Assembly: GCA_023379355.1 (NCBI GenBank)
Contig: JAMCUD010000034.1
Location: 1 to 19,958 of the forward strand
DNA: 19,958 bases
Direction: 5' to 3'
From: Thermoplasmatota archaeon
Lineage (GTDB): Archaea; Thermoplasmatota; Thermoplasmata; Thermoplasmatales; Thermoplasmataceae
In this document: piece by piece, positions 1 to 7,881 of the stretch
Position numbering within the stretch: position 1 is the first letter of the stretch
Layout: every line of letters begins with the position of its first letter
Notes under the pieces: model-generated
The model's database searches: none
What the model saw: only the letters and a program-made list of their open reading frames with translations
What the model was told of the DNA's origin: nothing
Program-made: the position numbers and the translations under genes

Positions 1-2100
1 CCAAACTCTGAACTGAAGATACCAAAATATCATGCAGTTGCAGTGGACCGGGTCATGTACGTCGGCGATCCAATAGCTGTTGTGGTTGCAGAATCACCAT
101 ACCAGGCTTCCGATGCTGCAGAAATGATAGATGTGGAATACGAACCGCTTGAACCGGTGATCAATCTGGAGAAAGCTGTTGAAAAAGACGCACCTCAACT
201 TTATGAAGAAGTTCCAGGAAACGTAGCCTTCAGATGGAAGATAGATGCAGGAAACGTTGATGATGTGTTTTCAAAGGCTGACGTTGTTGTCAGGGAAAGA
301 TTTGTAAATCAGAGGCTCCAGCCAGCATCCATGGAAACCAGGGGAGCAGTGGCATCATTTGACGCAGGAACGGGGGAGACAACTGTATGGATGACTTCCC
401 AGAATCCACATGTGCACAGATTCCTTCTTTCACTGATTCTCGGCGTCCCGGAGAACAGGTTGAGGGTTATTGCACCTGACGTCGGCGGTGGCTTCGGGAG
501 CAAGATTTCATGCTACGGTCCGGAAGCGGTTGTATGTTACCTTTCAAAGCTGCTGGAAAGGCCTGTCAAGTGGATGGAGACCAGAGAAGAGAACTTCCTC
601 TCCACGACACACGGAAGGGATCATGTACAGTATCTGGAAATGGCAGCAAAGAAGGACGGAACAATTCTTGGGATCAAGGCAAAAGTCTACGCGAACATGG
701 GGGCATGGCTTTCCACTGCTGCGCCCGGTGTCCCCACAATACTCTTCGGCCTAATACTGCCGGGGCAGTACAATATGAAGGCTGTGGGCTGTGAAGTTTA
801 CGGCGTACTCACAAATACAGTTGCAGTGGATGCCTACAGAGGTGCGGGAAGGCCAGAGGCCTCATTCATTGTAGAGAGAATGGTTGACGTCCTGGCAAGG
901 AAGATCAACATGGATCCGGCTGAAATAAGGATCAAGAACTTTATTCCCGCAGACAGTTTCCCACATCCTGTCCCAACAGGTCTGATCTATGACAGCGGAA
1001 ACTATGAGATAGCACTCAAAAAAGCCATGGATAAAGTTGATTATTACAACCTCAGAAAAGAACAGGAGAAAATGCGATCTGAAGGGAAATACATGGGAAT
1101 TGGGATTTCCAGTTACATAGAAGTGAGCGGACTGGGCCCATCAAAGGTTGTAAGGTCAACAGGGTTTGGATTGGGTTTATGGGAAAGCGCAACTGTTCGT
1201 GTACACCCAACGGGTAAGGTATCAGTATTTACAGGTGGAAATCCACACGGACAGGGTGAGGAGACAACCTTTGCACAGCTGGTTGCAGACGAACTTCAGG
1301 TTCCAATGGAGGATGTGGAGATAATCCACGGGGATACCGGCATGATCCCATTTGGTATGGGCACCTACGGAAGCAGAACTACAGCAGTTGCTGGAGGGGC
1401 AATCGCCATCGCATCCAGGAAGCTGGTCAACAAGGCTGTAAAGATAGCAGCCCATCTTCTAGGCGTGGATGAGTCCAGGGTTGTATACGAAAATGGAAAG
1501 TTCCATGAGAAAGGAAACCAGGAGAAAACCAGAACAATGGCACAGGTGGCAATGGCGGCTTACGGGGCAGGTGCTGATGAAATACCGGAAGGAATGGAAC
1601 CCGGGCTGGAACAGACATCGTTTTATGATCCGGAGAATTTTGTCTATCCATTCGGAACGCACATCTGCGTTGTAGATCTGGATCCAGAGACCTTCCAGGT
1701 CAAGATCAGGAGGTATGTGGCCGTGGATGACTGCGGAACACAGTTAAATCCAATGATTGTGGAAGGTCAGATTCATGGCGGTGTTGTTCAGGGGCTGGCC
1801 CAGGCGCTTTATGAGGAGTCCGTTTACGATTCAACAGGGAACCTACTCACCTCAACACTTTCAGATTACGCAGTTCCAACAGCCGTTGAGATTCCCAGAA
1901 TTGAAAGTTCATTCATCTATACTCCTTCACCGCACAATCCAATAGGTGTAAAGGGGGTTGGTGAAGCCGGTTCAATCGCTGCACCCTCTGCCATTGTCAA
2001 TGCAGTTGTTGATGCACTTTCGGGGTTTGGCATAACACACATAGACATGCCCCTCAAACCAGAAAATATCTGGAAGGCTGTGAGGAAGGCCCAGATCTGA
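1..2100 (+). CDS. Mo-hydroxylase large subunit, CoxL-like form II (5' partial)
   Basis: The frame is open from base 1 to TGA at 2098-2100, giving 699 visible codons of a family usually near 780 residues, so roughly the first 80 are off the window. The molybdopterin-cytosine-dinucleotide subunit of xanthine oxidase/CO dehydrogenase-family enzymes is recognised by VGGGFGSK (residues 161-168), AYRGAGRPE (278-286) and the late GVGEAGS with the presumed catalytic glutamate E655. True CO dehydrogenases (form I) carry AYxCSFR at the active loop. AYRGAGR is the form II signature, so an aldehyde or other hydroxylase is more likely; in thermoacidophilic archaea glyceraldehyde or aliphatic aldehyde oxidation is plausible (inference). 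It should work with an FAD subunit and a 2Fe-2S subunit in a cytoplasmic heterotrimer. No partner follows it; a CoxM-like gene starts only at 19169. Confidence 0.93.
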   Translation, partial: PNSELKIPKYHAVAVDRVMYVGDPIAVVVAESPYQASDAAEMIDVEYEPLEPVINLEKAVEKDAPQLYEEVPGNVAFRWKIDAGNVDDVFSKADVVVRERFVNQRLQPASMETRGAVASFDAGTGETTVWMTSQNPHVHRFLLSLILGVPENRLRVIAPDVGGGFGSKISCYGPEAVVCYLSKLLERPVKWMETREENFLSTTHGRDHVQYLEMAAKKDGTILGIKAKVYANMGAWLSTAAPGVPTILFGLILPGQYNMKAVGCEVYGVLTNTVAVDAYRGAGRPEASFIVERMVDVLARKINMDPAEIRIKNFIPADSFPHPVPTGLIYDSGNYEIALKKAMDKVDYYNLRKEQEKMRSEGKYMGIGISSYIEVSGLGPSKVVRSTGFGLGLWESATVRVHPTGKVSVFTGGNPHGQGEETTFAQLVADELQVPMEDVEIIHGDTGMIPFGMGTYGSRTTAVAGGAIAIASRKLVNKAVKIAAHLLGVDESRVVYENGKFHEKGNQEKTRTMAQVAMAAYGAGADEIPEGMEPGLEQTSFYDPENFVYPFGTHICVVDLDPETFQVKIRRYVAVDDCGTQLNPMIVEGQIHGGVVQGLAQALYEESVYDSTGNLLTSTLSDYAVPTAVEIPRIESSFIYTPSPHNPIGVKGVGEAGSIAAPSAIVNAVVDALSGFGITHIDMPLKPENIWKAVRKAQI

Positions 2101-2148
2101 AAAACACCCTTACAGTCAATTTTCACCTTTCAAGGAAAGATCAGCATA

Positions 2149-2158
2149 TTTATATAAT
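2149..2158 (+). promoter_or_regulatory. TATA box for the nuclease-helicase gene
   Basis: The sequence TTTATATAAT is centred about 25 bases before the TTG at 2178. That is archaeal TATA-to-transcription-start spacing, and implies a leaderless transcript beginning at or next to the TTG codon. Confidence 0.6.
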
Positions 2159-2177
2159 ATTCAAGCATGAATAAATA

Positions 2178-3944
2178 TTGGCATCATCACTATTTTTCAG
2201 CAGGAACTTCAATGAAGTTGTAACCCAGGAAGCAGTCGATCAAACAGTAAAGAATTTCATTGCAGAATATGGAAAATCACCGGGAATTGAGCAGGTGATG
2301 TCCTGGAGAGGATCCATAAACGATCTCAAACGTATAATTTCTCCGGGAACAGCTGTATTTATGGAGCTCAAGTTTCCAATAGGCCTTGAACGGGCAGATT
2401 ATCTTCTCATGAGGCATGGGGAGGCTAAAGTTCTTGAAGTTAAGGGGTGGAGGAAATATGAAAGGATTGATGAGTATACGGTGAGGGGAGATTCAGAACT
2501 TCATGGGGACCCATGTTACCAGATGCAAAACTATGTGTCCAAACTCAGGAATTTCCATTCTGCCTCCTCAAGCATAAATTTCAGCGGTGCTGTCTACATG
2601 TACAGGACCACTGATGGCAATGACTGCAAGATTCTTTACAACGGAAAGGATCTGGAAACGGATCTCCAGGCTCTTCCACCTGAACCTGCAACACAAAATG
2701 ATATAATGGCAGTGGAAAATGGGACTTTTCAGGTTGGAAGAAGACTGGTTGACTTTGTACGTTCGAACATAGGAAGCATAATGGAAAATGCCTCCCGTTC
2801 GTTCCTGAATTCAGGTTTCGGGCTTTCAACAGAGCAGATTTTCATACTGAGAGATATCTTGAGCTCACTGAAGGAAAAAAATAACAAAATTTTCCTCATA
2901 AGCGGCGGAATGGGGTCGGGTAAGACTCTTCTGGCACTGGATATACTGTTCAACTCCATCGAGAATGGCTATGGGGCCCTGCTGGCATACAGAAACAACC
3001 GACTTATCAACACCCTGAGAAAGGTCGTGGGTCCACGATTTTCAACACTTCTTCTTTATTATTCAACAGGCGCAATGGCAAATTTCAGGGGACTGGGAGA
3101 GAGAAACTTTGACCAGTCAAAACTTCAAAATGTCAGGATGGTCATTTACGATGAATCACAGAGAATGACCAGGGATGTCATAAAGACCTGTATGGAAAGG
3201 CCAGTAACATCAGTATTCTTCTATGACGAGGATCAGATTCTTCTCGGAGATGAGGACGGGGACAGAAAGACATTCGAACAGTGTGCAGAAGAGACCGGCA
3301 GGACAGTGGTAAAATACAATCTTGAGGGCTTCTACAGGGTTAATGGTGGAAGTAAGTACCAGGAGTTCATAAACTCCATTTTCCATGGAACAGTTTCAGG
3401 CATCCCGGAGGAATACGATTTCAGGACATTCGACGGGATCAATACAATGCTTGAATATCTTGAAAGCGTAAAATCTTCAAGATCCATGGGGAGGAACCCG
3501 AAGATAGCTCTCCTCGCCTCATTCACGCGCAGCGATGGCAGAAAGGAGAAGAGGCGTATATTGGACCCTGAAATAAACTGGCTTATGGATGAAAAGACAG
3601 AATACCCTTCATACTGGCTGGGGCAGAAAGATCCACTGAGATACTGTGCTTCAATATACGGATCGCAGGGCTTTGAATCTGATTATGTTGGCCTCATATG
3701 GGGAGATGATCTTGTGTGGCGCAATGGATGGAAACTGCAGCCAGACAAAATAATGGACAGGATTGGAGGGAGTGGATCCCTGAAGGCTCTTTCCAAAACA
3801 GATCCGCAAAAAGCCATGAAGCTCCTGATAAACAGATACAGGGTGATGCTCACCAGAGGGATGAAAGGCACATCGGTATATTTTGAGGACAGTGAAACTT
3901 TCTGGCATGTTTCTGAGATAAAAAATAAGGCACTGACCATTTAG
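2178..3944 (+). CDS. PD-(D/E)xK-like nuclease fused to DUF2075 helicase domain
   Basis: The protein has 588 residues. The N-terminal part carries D74 in ERADYLL and E87-V88-K89 in VLEVKG, the D...ExK layout of restriction-endonuclease-like nucleases. The C-terminal part is a superfamily 1 type ATPase of the DUF2075/Schlafen-like class. Its Walker A is ISGGMGSGKT (241-250), its Walker B VIYDESQ (D325, E326), then FFYDEDQ (347-353), YGSQGFESDYVG (494-505) and NRYRVMLTRGMKG (552-564). It probably binds and cuts or remodels nucleic acid; relatives are often linked to phage defence, but substrate and role are unknown. The start is TTG at 2178: a stop lies in frame just upstream (2172-2174) and a TATA box sits 25 bases before. 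The next in-frame ATG (M41) would cut into the conserved region. It converges on the MutS-like operon with a 26-base gap. Confidence 0.85.
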   Translation: MASSLFFSRNFNEVVTQEAVDQTVKNFIAEYGKSPGIEQVMSWRGSINDLKRIISPGTAVFMELKFPIGLERADYLLMRHGEAKVLEVKGWRKYERIDEYTVRGDSELHGDPCYQMQNYVSKLRNFHSASSSINFSGAVYMYRTTDGNDCKILYNGKDLETDLQALPPEPATQNDIMAVENGTFQVGRRLVDFVRSNIGSIMENASRSFLNSGFGLSTEQIFILRDILSSLKEKNNKIFLISGGMGSGKTLLALDILFNSIENGYGALLAYRNNRLINTLRKVVGPRFSTLLLYYSTGAMANFRGLGERNFDQSKLQNVRMVIYDESQRMTRDVIKTCMERPVTSVFFYDEDQILLGDEDGDRKTFEQCAEETGRTVVKYNLEGFYRVNGGSKYQEFINSIFHGTVSGIPEEYDFRTFDGINTMLEYLESVKSSRSMGRNPKIALLASFTRSDGRKEKRRILDPEINWLMDEKTEYPSYWLGQKDPLRYCASIYGSQGFESDYVGLIWGDDLVWRNGWKLQPDKIMDRIGGSGSLKALSKTDPQKAMKLLINRYRVMLTRGMKGTSVYFEDSETFWHVSEIKNKALTI

Positions 3945-3970
3945 GCAGAACCTGTAAGATTGCCCGGAAA

Positions 3971-5515
3971 TCATGTTTTTTCAAATTTCTCAGACAATCC
4001 TCCTGCAGGGGCATCATCCCTGGCATCACCAAATATTTTGTTGAACAAGTCTTCAGAATGGCTGGTCTCAAGGGGATTTCCTTCAATAATCCTGTAGGTG
4101 TGAGTCCCATCTGTCTTTCTTTCAGCCCTCAAGAAGAGAACTTCTTCTCTTCTCCTCTCGTAATAATTTATGGAAAATTCATACAGGTGGCTCACAAAGA
4201 ATACCTTTATACCTTTCTCAATCAGTGCATCGACAATATTACTGGATATCTGTGAACCCTCTCTTGTGTTTGTTGCCGAGAAGGATTCATTGAAGAGTAT
4301 GAGTGAACCAGTTTTCAGGTGGTCAACTATGGAGTTCATCCTGCTCAGCTCCTCATCCAGTTTCCCCATGGTCATTCCTCTGTCCTCCTCCTTCTTAAAA
4401 TGAGTAAATAATCCTCTCCTCAGGTCGGAGGTGAATGAAACAGCCGGGACAAACATTCCGCACTGCATCATCAGTATGGTCTGTCCAATGCTTCTCAAGA
4501 AGGTTGACTTGCCTCCCCTGTTTGCTCCAGTTATTATAACCAGATCTTTCCCATCAGCATTCATGTCGTTGCCAACAACCCTTTCGGATATTCCAAGACT
4601 CAGTGAAATATCATAAACTCCATTGAAAGACAGTATATTTCCTCCTCCATCTACCGGTACTGGAAAGCAGACTGGTTCCCCCTTTCCAGTTATATAATCA
4701 TAAAGGTTCAGGCATCCAATGTAAAATGCAAGTTCATTGCGCAGCAGATAAAAGAAACCAAGGACATTCTCTGCAGATTCTTTCAGTACATTGGTAATGT
4801 TTATGATTCCCCTGTTCCTCATCTCCACAATTGCCTGTGCGCCGCTCTCATCTCTATCACCAAGTGTGAACGTGTAACGCTTTTCACTGCCTTGAGAAAT
4901 CAATCCGGAAAATATGGTCTTCTTCTCCACGAGTTTGAGGAGATTGTAGTTTACCCCTTCATTTCCACGACCAAGTTCAACACTTACGGGAACACCCCTG
5001 GGGAAACTAAGTGTCTTGAGAATATCTCCAATCTGAGAAAGATATGCATCATCAAGTTCATTTTTTATAAGTGAAAAAAGAGACTTGAAACCTTCAGATT
5101 CAAACTCAGTGGATTTGCTGTCGCTTATTTTTCTCAGTTCTCCGAAGCTGTTGATGAATATCTGCATGACCTTTATGGATTCATGAAGTATGAGTTCAGG
5201 GTTTGTCTGGCTGAACCAGAAATACTGTTTCTTCTCTTCCGTAATGGACCTCACAAGGATATCATAAATTTTCCTCACATCTGCACTGTTCCTGATGCAG
5301 TCTTTCAGAACAGCCTGCCTGTGTAATATGGTTCCCACATCAGATTCACTGTTCAGCATTACTTTTTTAACTATTTCATGAAGGAATTTGTCTCCTCCTG
5401 CCATTTTCTTGAATATCCTTGTAAGTTCAAGATCTTCAACAAGAACATTCTCATTCCACGGCATTTCAAGATCTGGATTCAGATTCCTGTCAGGATACAT
5501 CAGAAATACTTTCAC
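3971..5515 (-). CDS. MutS-domain-V-like ATPase, second gene of a pair
   Basis: The protein has 514 residues. The MutS-type ABC ATPase domain occupies the C-terminal half: Walker A GANRGGKST (330-338), THFKKEEDRG (371-380) followed by GKLDEELSRM (384-393), Walker B SLILFNESFSATNTREG (404-420) and the FVSH switch (440-443). The first 300 residues are mostly helical and look like a MutS core/lever region. No mismatch-reading domain with a Phe-x-Glu motif is present, and full MutS is around 850 residues. Asn409 stands where classical MutS has the Walker B Asp; as I recall, NESF is usual in this MutS-like subfamily. The start is GTG, overlapping the stop of the upstream gene as GTGA, with AAGGAGG eight bases before it; an ATG five codons later is the alternative. 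Role unknown; a DNA-handling ATPase, probably paired with its neighbour. Confidence 0.85.
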   Translation of the reverse strand: MKVFLMYPDRNLNPDLEMPWNENVLVEDLELTRIFKKMAGGDKFLHEIVKKVMLNSESDVGTILHRQAVLKDCIRNSADVRKIYDILVRSITEEKKQYFWFSQTNPELILHESIKVMQIFINSFGELRKISDSKSTEFESEGFKSLFSLIKNELDDAYLSQIGDILKTLSFPRGVPVSVELGRGNEGVNYNLLKLVEKKTIFSGLISQGSEKRYTFTLGDRDESGAQAIVEMRNRGIINITNVLKESAENVLGFFYLLRNELAFYIGCLNLYDYITGKGEPVCFPVPVDGGGNILSFNGVYDISLSLGISERVVGNDMNADGKDLVIITGANRGGKSTFLRSIGQTILMMQCGMFVPAVSFTSDLRRGLFTHFKKEEDRGMTMGKLDEELSRMNSIVDHLKTGSLILFNESFSATNTREGSQISSNIVDALIEKGIKVFFVSHLYEFSINYYERRREEVLFLRAERKTDGTHTYRIIEGNPLETSHSEDLFNKIFGDARDDAPAGGLSEKFEKT

Positions 5516-7047
5516 GAAACGATCCTCCTTATAATGTCGTCATAGGTAACTCCATATTTCCTTGCAAGTGCCATTGCATAAGCAAGACCGTCAGCAGGCT
5601 GTTTCATTATTTTGTAAGTTCTTTCCTCCGGTTTTTTGGGGACTATGGTACTCACCATACTTACAGTCCCATCAAGGGAAGCCAGTTCATCCAGAAAAGT
5701 CACATATAGGCAGAGACAACCAATTTTCAGTATATCCGAAACAATTTTCTTCCCTATCCTCACTGCATCTTTCAGGGTGGTGGAACTCAACATCTCATTT
5801 ATGATAATTATGCTGCTGGAGGTGCTTCTGTCCATTATGTCCTTGATCCTTACAAGATCATCCTCAAGTTTTCCTCTGCCATTATCAAGATTTTCAGATC
5901 TCTCAAAATGTGTGAATATGCTGTCAAAAAGGTAAAGGTGTGATCCAGTTCCAGGAACCGGCAATCCCAGGCTTCCAAGATAATGAATCTGTCCGAACAT
6001 TCTTGCAAAGGTGGTCTTCCCCCCATGGTTAGGGCCTGTCACAACAATTATCCTCTGATCATCTTCAAGGACAAAGTCGTTTGTAACTGCGGCTTTTTTC
6101 TCCTTAGAAAGTTTGTCAGCAAGTCCGATGTCAAACCCACCATAACAGAAGACATTTTTGTTTACTTCTGATATCACGGGAATGCAGAACTGTAGACCCA
6201 CATCCCTGATTCCAGATATATGGTCAATGTATGCAAGATAGAACTGTATCTCTTTCTGGAATTTTTCCAGTGTGGAGTCTATAAAATCACTGTTTCTCTG
6301 GTAGTATTCCAGAAGTCCCTGAAAAGTTTCAGGATATATTTTTGCAACCAGTCCAAGAACCGCTGCCTCAACGTGGTTCATGCCTGAGAACTGGGGGATT
6401 CTCACTTTCTTCATCACGGATCCGCTTTCACTGAATTTGTGAAAAGCACTTTTTATCTCGGCGCTGTAATCCTCCTCACCTTTGTACTCTTTCACCACTA
6501 TTTTTCCAGTCTTTATTATCATGTTAAATCTCACGGCATCAAGTCTTGATTTAAGGGCGGATGTCTCATCTCTAAGTTTTGTAAATCTTTCAGAATTTAT
6601 GTAGGCCCCAATATATTCCAATAATCCTTTAAAGCCATCAGATTCCGGAGATTCAGCAATCAGGTCGTTGAAAAGTGTTTGAACGGCCTCACAGTATATT
6701 TCAGCTGAATCCATAAGCCATCTTTCCTTCTGGTATCTGTAAAGCCTGTCTATATTGGAGAGATATCTGTACATCTTTTCCATCTTTTCTGAAAAAATCC
6801 TTATGGAACGGATCATATTCTGATCTTGAAGATCCCGAAAAACGTCCTGCCTGTAGGTCACATCACCTACTTTTTTCAATGGGTTGTAAAATATGGAATC
6901 AAGTTTGTAATCTTTTTTCGGATCAGTTGTTGCCTTAACCACCTGATCCAGGTTGAGATCCACAAAGAAATCCGGCTGTTCCACTCTAAATTCGTCTTTA
7001 TTCTCATCTTCTCTATAAAGAATGCTTTGAAATACCAACTTATCCAC
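5512..7047 (-). CDS. MutS-domain-V-like ATPase, first gene of a pair
   Basis: The protein has 511 residues. The C-terminal ATPase domain shows Walker A GPNHGGKTT (338-346), FTHFERSENLDNGRGKLEDD (378-397) and Walker B SSIIIINEMLSSTTLKDA (411-428), again with Asn (N417) in place of the usual Asp. The N-terminal 300 residues are charged and helical (MutS core/lever-like) with no recognisable mismatch-binding domain or Smr nuclease. It resembles the following gene in layout but not closely in sequence, so the two are ancient paralogues and may form a heterodimer (inference). The start is GTG; a stop lies in frame six codons upstream, and AGGAG sits immediately before the GTG. A TATA-like TTTTAAAT on the minus strand near 7128-7136 would give a leader of about 60 bases. 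Confidence 0.83.
   Translation of the reverse strand: MDKLVFQSILYREDENKDEFRVEQPDFFVDLNLDQVVKATTDPKKDYKLDSIFYNPLKKVGDVTYRQDVFRDLQDQNMIRSIRIFSEKMEKMYRYLSNIDRLYRYQKERWLMDSAEIYCEAVQTLFNDLIAESPESDGFKGLLEYIGAYINSERFTKLRDETSALKSRLDAVRFNMIIKTGKIVVKEYKGEEDYSAEIKSAFHKFSESGSVMKKVRIPQFSGMNHVEAAVLGLVAKIYPETFQGLLEYYQRNSDFIDSTLEKFQKEIQFYLAYIDHISGIRDVGLQFCIPVISEVNKNVFCYGGFDIGLADKLSKEKKAAVTNDFVLEDDQRIIVVTGPNHGGKTTFARMFGQIHYLGSLGLPVPGTGSHLYLFDSIFTHFERSENLDNGRGKLEDDLVRIKDIMDRSTSSSIIIINEMLSSTTLKDAVRIGKKIVSDILKIGCLCLYVTFLDELASLDGTVSMVSTIVPKKPEERTYKIMKQPADGLAYAMALARKYGVTYDDIIRRIVS
5524..5530 (-). promoter_or_regulatory. Strong Shine-Dalgarno site for the second MutS-like gene
   Basis: On the minus strand AAGGAGG lies eight bases before the GTG at 5515, inside the end of the upstream gene. 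It fixes GTG as the start and shows internal, coupled translation in this operon. Confidence 0.75.
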
Positions 7048-7399
7048 TCCTGTTATCTTCGGTTATGAACATCCTAGCTTTCCGTACCCATGCCATAGCC
7101 ATAGGAGTTATCAGTCCTTTCATGGACATTTAAAAGGGGAACTCCATCCCTCATCCCCATATTCGTGAATAGAATTTTAACATTTGTGAGGAGGATTCCC
7201 ATTTCGTGAGGTTGGGGTGAAAGCGATCGGATTGGATTGCTTCATGGGTGCCTTTTTCTACAACATGGGTGGTGTGGTATTGGGGACAGAGTTGCTTCTG
7301 GTCGAAGGGCATTAAAGCTCAAGGGGATCCGCCAGCGACTTTTAAGTGGCATCCTCCTGCGAAAGCTGGGAAAGGAGGTAAGGCGAAATAACACGCAGC
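7048..7399. other. Non-coding stretch between the MutS-like operon and an IS remnant
   Basis: No convincing gene is visible on either strand. The part nearest 7047 should hold the promoter of the MutS-like operon. The part from about 7250 to 7400 may be the decayed continuation of the adjacent transposase remnant. Read on the minus strand it gives short stop-broken pieces such as QEDAT and KSLADP in one frame, reminiscent of the QDATFI..DPG region of IS5-type transposases, but this is weak. Confidence 0.4.
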
Positions 7400-7692
7400 T
7401 CCTGAGCATTTATTTTCGGGATAGTTCAGGGACTTCCGCAATGAGTTCCTGTGATTTTTCCGCTCCATGACTACAACGGGGCGGGAACACATCCTTCGAA
7501 GAAACAGTTTCTTGATCAGGATATTTTTGTCTATGTTCTGCCATCCTTCCTTGATCGCATCATTCTAATCGAGATCTTATGGTGGTGAACGCAATGATTC
7601 CCACTCAATCATGTGATCGATCTGTGCCATGATATCCAACAATTTCATAGGATTTTTAGTTAACGGGGATGGTATTCTACAATGTTGCACAT
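7400..7692 (-). pseudogene. Decayed 5' end of an IS5-type transposase (left copy)
   Basis: Read on the minus strand from ATG at 7692, the frame begins MCNIVEYHPR and stops at once. Later pieces read MIEWESLRS, then after stops NDAIKEGWQNID, ILIKKLF and RKSLNYPE. These line up in order with the better kept copy at 10756-11059: MNNVVNYS, IDQESLRP, NDTGKRERPHID, ATIKTLF, RNFLHYPE. The DNA also matches, for example GATCAAGA.ACTGTT in both. Homology begins about 7724, with the same 32-base leader before the ATG as in the right copy. Only the N-terminal quarter or third of a transposase of usually around 330 residues is recognisable, with stops and frameshifts, so it is inactive. The family call rests on the LRP...ND...RP.ID...LF pattern typical of IS5-like N-termini. 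Confidence 0.65.
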
Positions 7693-7853
7693 TAACAATA
7701 CTTGGTGATCCAATGAATAAAGCCTTTCTTTAGTATGAAGATCAATTCATTTCTGAAATGTTGATTCTGAGTTTTATATTCAATTGAAAATGTGAAACGA
7801 TAAAAGATCATTTGTAAAATTAATTCTCATATGGGATTTCTAACAATAATCTA

Positions 7854-7862
7854 TTATATAAT
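7854..7862 (+). promoter_or_regulatory. TATA box for the 534-residue membrane protein gene
   Basis: TTATATAAT is centred about 24 bases before the ATG at 7882, so a leaderless transcript is expected. Confidence 0.6.
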
Positions 7863-7881
7863 TTTAACTATTCAGTAACAG

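Noticed and set aside
1..2100. Aerobic CO dehydrogenase as the function of the large subunit
   Set aside because: The active loop reads AYRGAGR, not the AYxCSFR with the copper-binding Cys needed for CO oxidation.
5512..7047. MutS2-type or classical MutS mismatch repair protein
   Set aside because: No Smr domain, no N-terminal mismatch-binding domain, and the Walker B region differs from both groups.
7237..7470. 77-codon plus-strand frame next to the left transposase remnant
   Set aside because: It lies opposite the remnant, whose minus-strand pieces match the right copy; the plus frame has no recognisable content or start signals.
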